A stretch of DNA of 7,968 nucleotides from Pseudomonadota bacterium (GCA_003242275.1 QGUX01000166.1:1-7968); one strand, 5' to 3'. Shown: positions 1 to 6,156, counted from the first letter of the stretch. Notes: generated from the letters alone by a model not told the origin. Made by a program: numbers and translations.

Positions 1-31
1 GCGGGAGTGCTTCCCCCTCGGGTTCGGGCCA

Positions 32-772
32 GTGGGCGTGGCGGGGGGGGGGGGCAAGGGGCTGACCCTGTTTGGCCTTTGGCTTCCCGGGCCGCTGCTG
101 TTCGGTTCGCCCGGTATCTGGCAGCTGCAGCGCCTGGCCTGGAAGCGGGACCTGATCGCGCGGGTGGATGCGCGCGTGAACGCACCGCCGGTGCCCGTGC
201 CCCCGGGCGTCTCCTGGTCCACGCTCGACCTCGATGATGCGGAGTACCGTCGCGTTCGTGCGCGAGGGCATTTCCTGCACGAGAAGGAAACCCTGGTCGA
301 TGCGGTGACGGAAGACGGGCCGGGCTCGTGGGTGATCACGCCGCTGGTCACCGCCGAGGGCACCATCCTGGTCAACCGCGGATTCGTGCCGCCGGAACTG
401 CGGGATTCCGCCCTGCGGGCCGGCGGCCAGCCCGACGGCGACGTGATCGTTACCGGCCTGCTGCGGCGGCCCGAGCCGGGCGGGCGCACGCTGCGCGCGA
501 ACCGGCCGGAGGATGAACGCTGGTTCTCGCGCGATGTCGCGGCCATTGCCGCCGCCCGCGGCCTGGAGGCAGTCGCGCCGTTCTTCATCGACGCCGACGC
601 TTCGCCGGTCCAGGGCCCGGCCCCGCGGGGAGGACTGACCGTGGTGCACTTCCGCAACGCACACCTTTCCTATGCGCTCACCTGGTTCGCGCTGGCCGGG
701 CTGTGCGTGGCCGGCCTGGTGCTGCTGGTGCGTCCACCGGCCCGCCCGGAGATGGCGGGCCGGCAGGCCTGA
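32..772 (+). CDS. SURF1 family protein (cytochrome c oxidase assembly)
   Basis: SURF1-family inner-membrane protein; the family assists insertion of heme a / maturation of the catalytic subunit of aa3-type cytochrome c oxidase. Visible landmarks in the 246-residue reading: an N-terminal hydrophobic segment (about 11-28) running into the family signature IWQLQRLAWKRD at 29-40; VNRGFVP at 114-120; the GLLRRPE and ERWFSRDVAAIA stretches at 142-173; PFFIDADA at 183-190; and NAHLSYALTWFALA at 209-222 leading into a C-terminal membrane helix (about 213-233). Two membrane helices flanking a periplasmic domain is the normal layout and the length is typical. The start is uncertain: the GTG at 32 has no clear ribosome binding site, the frame is open to the left edge, and a run of 12 G lies just inside the gene, so the first 25 or so residues may be wrong or start upstream. 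It ends one base before the convergent NTF2-like gene. Such genes usually close a coxBA-ctaG-coxC operon, which would lie off the left side. Confidence 0.88.
   Translation: MGVAGGGGKGLTLFGLWLPGPLLFGSPGIWQLQRLAWKRDLIARVDARVNAPPVPVPPGVSWSTLDLDDAEYRRVRARGHFLHEKETLVDAVTEDGPGSWVITPLVTAEGTILVNRGFVPPELRDSALRAGGQPDGDVIVTGLLRRPEPGGRTLRANRPEDERWFSRDVAAIAAARGLEAVAPFFIDADASPVQGPAPRGGLTVVHFRNAHLSYALTWFALAGLCVAGLVLLVRPPARPEMAGRQA
737..763. terminator. Strong GC hairpin at the end of the SURF1 gene, possible bidirectional terminator
   Basis: A perfect 10-bp inverted repeat: CCGGCCCGCC at 737-746 and GGCGGGCCGG at 754-763, with a 7-nt loop CGGAGAT. It lies in the last codons of the SURF1 gene and 11-37 nt past the stop of the convergent NTF2-like gene. 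The two genes are one base apart, so this is the only evident structure that could end transcription from either side. No T tract follows on either strand, so it is not a textbook intrinsic terminator; it may act as a pause site or an mRNA 3'-end stabiliser. Confidence 0.4.
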
Positions 773-773
773 G

Positions 774-1559
774 CTAGTTGCGCGGCGGCTGGAAGATGGG
801 CTGCGAGCCGTCGACGGTGCGGCCGGTCTTCAGCGCCTCGACCTGCTCAGGCGTCCCCGGTGGACGGTGGTAGGCGCCCACCTCGTCGCGATCCGGCCTG
901 AACACATTGCCGCTCACCGGATTGGGGTAATGGAACGGCACGATGTAGTACGCCGGATAGGTCAGGTAGATGGTCGAGGGCGGCAGGTCCGGCGGCGGAT
1001 CGAACTTGTCCGGCCAGGTGTTGTTCAGCGCGTTCTTCGCCCAGCCGTCCCAGCTGGTGTACATGGTGAACGGACCGGTGAGGCGGCTGATCTTCCACAC
1101 GCCGTTTTCCTTGCGGTACTCGTTCTCGTACAGCGGCAGGCCCCAGCCGCCGCTGCTCATCACGTAGGCGCGCGCACGCATCCAGCCCGTGGTGCCGTCC
1201 GCCGAGATGTCGGGAATGGTCTGGAACTGCATGTGGTTGGCGAGCGAATTCTCCTTGGCGCCGTCCGGGCCGAAGGCCACCTGCATGTACTCCAGCACCC
1301 GCTTCTTGCCGAGGAACAGGCCCTTGCCGCCGATTTCCAGCGTGGCGTCGTCGGAGAACAGCTCGGCGAGCTGCGTCCACTGGCTCTTGTCGACGAAGTA
1401 GCCGTAGGTGCGCTGCAGGCGCTCGATGGCGTGCATGTCCTCGAGCACGGTGATGCGCTTCTCGAGTTCGTCGAGGCGCTGCTCGAGCGTCTGGGCGGAA
1501 AGCGGCGCTGCCGCCGCGATGGCCGCCAGTGCGGCCAGTAACGAAGTCTTCTTCATCAT
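774..1559 (-). CDS. Exported SnoaL/NTF2-like protein, fourth gene of operon
   Basis: A 261-residue protein with a Sec signal peptide (MMKK, hydrophobic 5-20, likely cleavage after LSA at 22), a short charged heptad-like helix (23-48) and a SnoaL/NTF2-like cone domain (about 42-165). Family landmarks are YGYFVDK (52-58, Asp57), FSDDATLEIGG (68-78), NHMQFQ (108-113, His109) and the final strand YENEYRKENGVWKISRL (144-160). Asp and His at this spacing resemble the catalytic Asp and His of scytalone dehydratase/BaiE-type dehydratases, but the actual reaction is unknown. A C-terminal extension (about 188-261) carries the PFHYPNPVSG motif shared with two neighbours; this copy has an extra 40-residue tail. 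The start is ATG at 1559, preceded by GGGAG seven bases upstream; ATG at 1556 would also fit. Its start overlaps the stop of the upstream gene as ATGA, suggesting translational coupling. The frame stays open upstream through the neighbour, but that part is an out-of-frame shadow. Confidence 0.85.
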   Translation of the reverse strand: MMKKTSLLAALAAIAAAAPLSAQTLEQRLDELEKRITVLEDMHAIERLQRTYGYFVDKSQWTQLAELFSDDATLEIGGKGLFLGKKRVLEYMQVAFGPDGAKENSLANHMQFQTIPDISADGTTGWMRARAYVMSSGGWGLPLYENEYRKENGVWKISRLTGPFTMYTSWDGWAKNALNNTWPDKFDPPPDLPPSTIYLTYPAYYIVPFHYPNPVSGNVFRPDRDEVGAYHRPPGTPEQVEALKTGRTVDGSQPIFQPPRN

Positions 1560-2290
1560 CGTACGGCTCCCGTGACGCTGTCCGCGGCCTGCGGCAGGTT
1601 GTCCAGCGGCTTGCCCGTGACCGGGTGCGGATAGCTGAACGGCGGAATGTACTGGCCCGGCATGGTGCGGTAGACCACCGTGGGCGGCCGGTCCGGCGGG
1701 AACAGCGCGCTCGGGCCCTTCATCGGCAGCAGCGAACGCGCCCAGCCGCGGTCGTAGTCGGTGAAGGCGGTGGGATAGAAGTGCAGGCGCCTGATCTTCC
1801 ACACGCCGCCCTCCTTGACGTATTCGTTCTCGTAGATGCCCACGCCCCAGATGCCGTTCTGTCCCGGCTCGGCCAGCTGCACGGGACCCTGGAAGCGTCC
1901 CTTGGCGGTGCGCCCGTCCGGGGCCACCGTGATCACCGGCTGCAGCATCATGTGGTTGTTGAGGTAACCGGCGCCCAGGCCCTCGGGGCCGAACAGCAGC
2001 ATGGCCTTGCGGATGCGCTCGGGTCCGACGTACACGCCGCTCTGGCCGTACTCGAACTCGCCGTTGCGCGCGAACAGGCTGGCGGCCTCCCCCCACAGGC
2101 CCTTGTCGAAGTAGTAGCCGAACATGGCCGTGAGGTTCTCGATGGCGTCGATGTCCTCCAGCCGCGCCACGCGTTCGCGGTAGGCGGCGAGTCGCTCGGC
2201 GGCGGACTGCGCTGCCGCGGCCGGCGTGGCCATCGGCAGCATGGCGCCCAGCGACAGCGCCAGGCACAGCAGGATGGGTGGGCGGCGCAT
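1556..2290 (-). CDS. Exported SnoaL/NTF2-like protein, third gene of operon
   Basis: A 244-residue paralogue of the flanking genes. Signal peptide 1-27 (MRRPP, hydrophobic core, alanine-rich cleavage region ending before QSAAERL), then a charged helix (about 29-52) and the NTF2-like domain (about 48-172). Landmarks: FGYYFDKGLWGEAASLF (57-73, Asp62), GVYVGPERIRKAM (85-97), NNHMMLQP (111-118, His113) and YENEYVKEGGVWKIRRLH (153-170). The proline-rich extension follows, with PPDRPPTVVY (198-207) and PPFSYPHPVTGKP (216-228). It is closest by eye to the gene immediately upstream, with nearly identical FGYY-D-GLWGEAA blocks, consistent with tandem duplication. The ATG start at 2290 shares its A with the upstream TGA (TGATG), and AAAGGAG lies ten bases before it inside the upstream gene. 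The function is probably periplasmic, enzymatic or ligand-binding; no substrate can be inferred. Confidence 0.86.
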   Translation of the reverse strand: MRRPPILLCLALSLGAMLPMATPAAAAQSAAERLAAYRERVARLEDIDAIENLTAMFGYYFDKGLWGEAASLFARNGEFEYGQSGVYVGPERIRKAMLLFGPEGLGAGYLNNHMMLQPVITVAPDGRTAKGRFQGPVQLAEPGQNGIWGVGIYENEYVKEGGVWKIRRLHFYPTAFTDYDRGWARSLLPMKGPSALFPPDRPPTVVYRTMPGQYIPPFSYPHPVTGKPLDNLPQAADSVTGAVR

Positions 2291-2994
2291 CACTTCAGCA
2301 CTCCTTTCACGGGCTTGCCGGTCACCGGGTTCGGCGCCTGGAAGGGCGGCACCTGCACCTCGGGGAAGGGACTGTAGGTCACCGTGGACGGACGGTCGGG
2401 CGGGAACTCCTTCGAGGTGGCGCTGGGCTTGAGGCCTTCGCCGGGCTTGAGCCGCGCCCAGCCCTTCTCGTAGGGCGCCACGAAATTCACGAACAGGTGC
2501 AGCGAGCGGATCTTCCACACTCCGTCTTCCTTCACGTAGGTGTTCTCGTAGATGCCGTCGCGCCACTCGGCGTGCTTCTTGTACTGGCCGAGCATGCCCT
2601 GGTCGCGCCAGCGGGCCGTGGCGCTCCTGCCGTCGGCGGAGACGAACACCGCTGGCTGCAGCGTGATCCACTCGTTGAGCTGGCCGTAGATCAGGCCTTC
2701 CTGGTTGCCGTGCAGGCGCTTCAGGTACTCGCGGATGCGCGTCCTGCCCACGTACACGCCGTCGAGGCCGATCTCGAGGGTGCCGTCGTCAGCGAACAGG
2801 TCTGCGGCCTCTCCCCACAGGCCCCGGTCCACGTAGTAGCCGAAGGCGCGCTGCAGCTTCTTGATGGCGCGTGCGGCCTCGAGCTTCTCGACCCGCGCGG
2901 TCAGCGCGGCGAGCTCGGCCTCCACGTTCTGGGCCGTTGCCGCCGCCGGCGCGAGCAGCAGCGCGGCGAGGCCGGCGATCATCACTTGCTTCAT
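2290..2994 (-). CDS. Exported SnoaL/NTF2-like protein with altered active-site position, second gene of operon
   Basis: A 234-residue paralogue with a signal peptide (MKQVMIAGLAALLLAPAAA, likely cleavage after ATA at 21), a charged helix (22-48) and an NTF2-like domain (about 43-166). Landmarks: FGYYVDRGLWGEAADLF (51-67, Asp56), GTLEIGLDGVYVGRTR (71-86), NEWITLQP (107-114) and YENTYVKEDGVWKIRSLH (149-166). The position that is His in the other three copies is Trp109 here (codon at 2668-2670), so if this family is catalytic this member may be inactive or altered. The proline-rich extension has PPDRPSTVTY and PPFQAPNPVTGKPV (216-229). The start at 2994 was chosen because GGAG sits five bases upstream and the signal peptide begins there; a GTG at 3018 would add eight residues. 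There are 28 bases between it and the upstream gene's stop, and its own stop overlaps the next start. Confidence 0.85.
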   Translation of the reverse strand: MKQVMIAGLAALLLAPAAATAQNVEAELAALTARVEKLEAARAIKKLQRAFGYYVDRGLWGEAADLFADDGTLEIGLDGVYVGRTRIREYLKRLHGNQEGLIYGQLNEWITLQPAVFVSADGRSATARWRDQGMLGQYKKHAEWRDGIYENTYVKEDGVWKIRSLHLFVNFVAPYEKGWARLKPGEGLKPSATSKEFPPDRPSTVTYSPFPEVQVPPFQAPNPVTGKPVKGVLK

Positions 2995-3022
2995 GGGTAC
3001 TCCAACATGCGAGGGCACTTCC

Positions 3023-3649
3023 TCATCGCGAACCAGCGCGGCGCTGGCGGATGAACTGCATCCATTCTTCTGCGGTCGGCATCACAGGATAGTCCACGCG
3101 GCGCAGGATCTTCCATTCCCCGTCCTCGCGGACCAGTTCGTCCTCGTAGCGCCCGGCGAGCATCGGCACGGGCTCGCCATTGGGGCCGCGCATCACCAGC
3201 AGGTGGCGCGAGCGCGCGGTGGCGCGGTCGCCCTGCACGTCCACCTGCGGGTTCGAGGTGATGTGGTAGCTCTCATTGTTGACGTAGCCGGGCGGCGTGG
3301 GCCCGTACAGGTCGTTGAGCATCGCGAGGATGGCCTCGCGGCCCTTGTAGGTGCGGTTGCCGTTCACCCATTCGCCGTCGCGGGCGAACAGCGCGGCATA
3401 GGCCTGGTAGTCGCGGGCGTCCTGCGTGGCGGAGTAGTCGACCAGCAGGCGGTGGATGGCCAGCTCGTCCTCGACGCGCTGCAGGCGCTGCGCCATCGCC
3501 GCCTGCCGTTCACCGGCGGTCCGGTCGCAGGACGCGAGCAGCGTCGCCGCGAACGCCAGCGAAATGAGCACGACCTGCCTGACGCCGGACGCCCCGTGCG
3601 CGGGCGCCGCCCGCCCGGTTTCCTGCGGCTGGCCTGATGCGCTGGCCAT
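3023..3649 (-). CDS. SnoaL/NTF2-like lipoprotein, first gene of operon
   Basis: A 208-residue protein predicted to be a lipoprotein: a long n-region (1-24), hydrophobic VVLISLAFAATLLAS and a lipobox LLASC with Cys41. Asp42 follows the Cys; in enterobacteria Asp at +2 favours retention in the inner membrane. A short helix (about 47-66) precedes the NTF2-like domain (about 60-190). Landmarks: DYSATQDARDYQAYAALF (71-88, aligning Asp77 with the Asp of the paralogues), YKGREAILAML (101-111), NNESYHITSNP (124-134, His129) and YEDELVREDGEWKILRRVDY (168-187). It is the most divergent of the four and lacks the proline-rich C-terminal extension. ATG at 3649 is preceded by GGGGAGG four bases upstream, the strongest ribosome binding site in the operon; an in-frame ATG at 3670 would lie within the leader hairpin and is less likely. 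As the promoter-proximal gene it could anchor the soluble partners at the membrane, which is inference. Confidence 0.82.
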   Translation of the reverse strand: MASASGQPQETGRAAPAHGASGVRQVVLISLAFAATLLASCDRTAGERQAAMAQRLQRVEDELAIHRLLVDYSATQDARDYQAYAALFARDGEWVNGNRTYKGREAILAMLNDLYGPTPPGYVNNESYHITSNPQVDVQGDRATARSRHLLVMRGPNGEPVPMLAGRYEDELVREDGEWKILRRVDYPVMPTAEEWMQFIRQRRAGSR

Positions 3650-3661
3650 TGGACCTCCCCA

Positions 3662-3680
3662 CCGTCGCATCCCGCGACGG
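3662..3680 (-). promoter_or_regulatory. Leader hairpin just upstream of the NTF2-operon ribosome binding site
   Basis: A perfect 7-bp inverted repeat, CCGTCGC at 3662-3668 and GCGACGG at 3674-3680, with a 5-nt loop. On the minus-strand transcript it ends only a base or two before the GGGGAGG ribosome binding site of the first NTF2-like gene, so it could affect translation initiation. The right arm is also part of a 10-bp direct repeat (CCCGCGACGG at 3671-3680 and again at 3687-3696). Confidence 0.4.
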
Positions 3681-3710
3681 AGTATGCCCGCGACGGGGCG
3701 CGGGTGGCCA
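3681..3710 (-). promoter_or_regulatory. Candidate promoter of the NTF2-like operon
   Basis: On the minus strand, TGGCCA (3705-3710, 4 of 6 matches to the -35 consensus) and CATACT (3681-3686, 4 of 6 matches to the -10) are 18 bases apart. Transcription would begin near 3673, giving a short leader of about 25 bases before the ATG at 3649. The -10 is bracketed by the two copies of CCCGCGACGG, which may be operator half-sites. The assignment is by eye only. Confidence 0.35.
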
Positions 3711-3740
3711 CTGGGCCAGATACCGAAGGAGCGGGGCGGC

Positions 3741-3746
3741 TATACT
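3741..3746 (+). promoter_or_regulatory. rdgC: Candidate -10 element of rdgC
   Basis: TATACT matches the sigma-70 -10 consensus at 5 of 6 positions and stands out in a GC-rich intergenic region. Transcription would start near 3752, about 22 bases before the rdgC ATG. No good -35 hexamer is seen at the right distance, and no clear Shine-Dalgarno precedes the ATG. It points away from the NTF2-operon promoter, so the two units are divergently transcribed from about 125 bases. Confidence 0.45.
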
Positions 3747-3773
3747 GCGCGGCCCTTCGTGACCGTCCGCGCC

Positions 3774-4706
3774 ATGTTCTTCAAGAATCTCTGCCTGTAC
3801 CGCCTGCCGACTCCCTGGGACATCAGTGCCGCCGAGCTGGAGTCCCGGCTCGATGCCCGCCCGCTCAATCCCTGCGGCCACTTCGACATGACGACCCGCG
3901 GCTGGGTGCCTGTCGGGCCCACGGCCCGGCGCCTGCACACGGTGGAGAACCACCAGATGATCGCGCTGGGGGTGGAGCAGAAGCTGCTGCCGGCCTCGGT
4001 GATCCGCCAGGTGGCCGCCGACCGCGCGGCCGAGGTGGCGGCCGAACAGGGTTTTCCCGTGGGTCGCAAGCAGATGCGCGACATCCGGCTGCGCGTGACC
4101 GAGGAACTGCGCGCGCGGGCGCTGGTGAAGCGACGTGTGACGCATGCCTGGCTCGACCGGGCCAACGGCTGGCTGGTGGTGGATGCCGCCGGGGTGGCGC
4201 GTGCCGAAGAGGTGGTGGAGACGCTGCGCGACACGCTGGGCAGCTTCGCGGCCACGCAGGTCAACACCGCCACCTCGCCGCGCGCGGCCATGGCGCGCTG
4301 GGCGGCGAGTGGCGAGGTGGGCCATCACATCGGCGTCGACGACGAGCTGGAGCTGCAGGCGGTCGATGGCTCGCGCGCCACCATCCGCCACGTGCGCCAT
4401 GCCTTCGACCAGGGGGAGGTGCGCCGGCACCTTTCGCAGGGCTTCATGGTCACTCGCCTGGGCCTGACCTGGAACGGCCGCATCTCCTTCGTGCTCACCG
4501 ACAAGCTGCAGGTCAAGCGGGTGGACTTCCAGGAGATGAAGGAGGCCGGCAGCGAGGTCGAGACCCAGGACATCGACCCGCTGGAGCAGTTCGACATCGA
4601 CTTCGCGGTGATGAGCGGCGAGCTGTCGAAGCTGATCGGCGACCTGGTGGACGCGCTGGGCGGTGAGGTGGCGGCCGACGCGACGCCGCAGGTATCGGCC
4701 GCCTGA
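3774..4706 (+). CDS. rdgC: Recombination-associated protein RdgC
   Basis: A 310-residue RdgC homologue, close to the roughly 300 residues usual for the family. RdgC is a cytoplasmic, nucleoid-associated protein that forms a ring-shaped dimer around DNA and restrains RecA-promoted strand exchange; in Neisseria it also affects pilin variation. The start FFKNLCLYRL (2-11), TTRGWVP (40-46), GRKQMRDIRLRVTEEL (97-112), AWLDRANGWLVVDAA (125-139), the RLGLTWNGRISFVL block (228-241) and the terminal FDIDFAVMSGELSKLI (273-288) followed by ALGGE are recognisable from end to end. The ATG at 3774 gives the family N-terminus directly; the frame is open further upstream but that part is antisense to the NTF2 lipoprotein gene. 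It stands alone on the plus strand, between a divergent operon and a convergent gene 10 bases away. Confidence 0.96.
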   Translation: MFFKNLCLYRLPTPWDISAAELESRLDARPLNPCGHFDMTTRGWVPVGPTARRLHTVENHQMIALGVEQKLLPASVIRQVAADRAAEVAAEQGFPVGRKQMRDIRLRVTEELRARALVKRRVTHAWLDRANGWLVVDAAGVARAEEVVETLRDTLGSFAATQVNTATSPRAAMARWAASGEVGHHIGVDDELELQAVDGSRATIRHVRHAFDQGEVRRHLSQGFMVTRLGLTWNGRISFVLTDKLQVKRVDFQEMKEAGSEVETQDIDPLEQFDIDFAVMSGELSKLIGDLVDALGGEVAADATPQVSAA

Positions 4707-4713
4707 GCGGCCG
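4696..4713. terminator. Hairpin spanning the rdgC stop codon
   Basis: A 7-bp perfect stem, CGGCCGC at 4696-4702 and GCGGCCG at 4707-4713, with the tetraloop CTGA that contains most of the rdgC stop codon. It fills nearly all of the 10-base gap to the convergent transglycosylase gene and could slow transcription in both directions. There is no T tract on either side, so intrinsic termination is doubtful. Confidence 0.3.
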
Positions 4714-4716
4714 GCG

Positions 4717-6156
4717 CTACTCGAACAGCGCCATCACGTTCAGGTACTTCTCCACGTACCAGCGGTTCTCGTTGTTGTAGCGGGGCATGGAGACCGGCCG
4801 CGCGCCGGCATCGGTCCGTTTCCACAGGCAGGGGCAACGCACGGGCCTGGGCGGTTGCGTGCCGGGACGGGAGAGGTCCGGCAGGCGGATGCCGGCCTTC
4901 TTCACCACGTTGTACAGCTTCGTGACGTTCTTCGGCCCGCCGTTGTAGGCCGCCACCGGGAAGATGCCCATCAGGAGCGGGTCGTGGCGGAAATTGGCGC
5001 GGATGTCCTCGCGCATCTGCGCCAGTTCGATGTCCAGCAGGCAGATGGCAGCCTTCATGGCATTGAGCAGGTTGGTCGCGCCCCGCTCGAACACCGGGTC
5101 GAGGTGCGCGGCCGGGCAGCGGCGCACGACCATGGAATAGGTGCCATTGCCGCGCCGGTCGGTGAACTGCATGGGCCCGACCGCCGAGGCGGTCGAGACG
5201 CTGTAGCGGAAGGCCTCACTGCGCTTGAGCCCGTACTGGTTCAGCACCTGCTCGAAAGCCTCGATGCCGCGCTGGGTGTACTCGGTATCGTCGGTCTGTT
5301 CGATGACGGCCAGCATGGCCACCAGCTCGGGCGGGATCACGTCGGCGAGCAGCTCGCCGGGATACGCGAGGCTGGGCGCCATGGCGTCGCGCAGCTCCCG
5401 GCTGGCCTGGTTGGCGGTCTCGAGCAGGTAGCTGCGCCCGCCCTCGACGAACAGCGGATCAAACGTGTCCTCGGTGAAGGGCAGGTAGACGATGGGCTGG
5501 GCGGTCTCGGCCACCGCGCGCCAGCGCTTCCTGGAGATCAGCGCGCTGTCGAACACCGGGAACTTGCGGCCGTACACCTGCAGTGGTTCGCCGTCGCGCG
5601 TGAAGGAGAACATCAGCCGTTCGGCGCCCGTGCCCTTCACGTGACGCGCCTTGATGCCTGGCGTGCGCAGGGTGAACTTCAGCGGCCGGCCGCCCGGCTT
5701 CCACTTCACCGGCGGGCGGGGGATCTCCACGTGCGCGATGGTCCAGTCCTTGTCGCGCTCGCTCCACAGCGCAAACAGCACCGGCCGGCCGCGGAGCACC
5801 TCGTTCCTGCCCTTGCCGGTGAAGAAGTACTCCAGTTCGGCTTCCTCCAGCAGTTCCTGCGCCTGCACCACGAGGTCGCGGATGACTTCGTGGCGGCGCG
5901 GCACACGGCCGGAGATGATGATTTCCTCCAGTTCCTCGGCCGCTTCGGGAGGCTCGGGTGTTTCGGACTCGGCAACGGCGAGGGAAACCTCGCCCTCGAC
6001 CTGCAGGGATTCCTCTTCCTGTGCGTGGGCCGACACAACCTCGAAGGCCAGTTCCTCGGACTCCTCGACGGTGGACGTGGTGGTGCAGGCGGTGGCGGCC
6101 AGCAGGGCCGCGAGGGCGAGGGAGCGCAATGCGAAAAGCAGATTCGGACGGGTCAT
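4717..6156 (-). CDS. Lipoprotein with divergent lytic transglycosylase domain
   Basis: A 479-residue predicted lipoprotein. Signal sequence 1-23 ends in AATAC (Cys24; a slightly weak lipobox), followed by a very acidic Glu-rich linker (31-80), an unrecognised, apparently beta-rich region (about 85-260), and a C-terminal transglycosylase-like domain (about 273-479). In that domain PPELVAMLAVIEQ (275-287) offers Glu286 as the catalytic acid, followed by SAVGPMQFTD (324-333) and AAYNGGP (402-408), the motifs of soluble/membrane lytic transglycosylases, which cleave the MurNAc-GlcNAc bond of peptidoglycan to give 1,6-anhydroMurNAc ends. The 38 residues between Glu286 and the SAVG motif are much longer than the usual gap of around ten to fifteen, so it is an unusual subfamily and activity is not certain. 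Four Cys residues (347, 372, 441, 443) could form disulfides. It lies 91 bases downstream of the solute-binding lipoprotein gene on the same strand and may be co-transcribed with it. Confidence 0.72.
   Translation of the reverse strand: MTRPNLLFALRSLALAALLAATACTTTSTVEESEELAFEVVSAHAQEEESLQVEGEVSLAVAESETPEPPEAAEELEEIIISGRVPRRHEVIRDLVVQAQELLEEAELEYFFTGKGRNEVLRGRPVLFALWSERDKDWTIAHVEIPRPPVKWKPGGRPLKFTLRTPGIKARHVKGTGAERLMFSFTRDGEPLQVYGRKFPVFDSALISRKRWRAVAETAQPIVYLPFTEDTFDPLFVEGGRSYLLETANQASRELRDAMAPSLAYPGELLADVIPPELVAMLAVIEQTDDTEYTQRGIEAFEQVLNQYGLKRSEAFRYSVSTASAVGPMQFTDRRGNGTYSMVVRRCPAAHLDPVFERGATNLLNAMKAAICLLDIELAQMREDIRANFRHDPLLMGIFPVAAYNGGPKNVTKLYNVVKKAGIRLPDLSRPGTQPPRPVRCPCLWKRTDAGARPVSMPRYNNENRWYVEKYLNVMALFE

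Noticed and set aside
1560..2267. In-frame upstream extension of the last NTF2-like gene to 497 residues
   Set aside because: The extension runs out of frame through the preceding paralogue, has low-complexity Arg/Gly/Ala composition, and would bury a clear signal peptide and ribosome binding site at 1559.
672..3054. Several plus-strand open frames opposite the NTF2-like cassette
   Set aside because: They repeat the same His/Val/Leu/Arg-rich patterns at equivalent places because they are antisense to paralogous genes; no start signals or family motifs were found.
774..3649. Possible toxin-antitoxin, immunity or phage-defence cassette
   Set aside because: The products are exported NTF2-like proteins with no nuclease, protease or effector motifs and no adjacent mobile elements, so a defence role has no support in the sequence.
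3747..3772. Weak stem (GCGCGG / CCGCGC) in the rdgC leader
   Set aside because: Six GC pairs closing a 14-base loop are expected often by chance in this composition, and nothing else marks it as regulatory.
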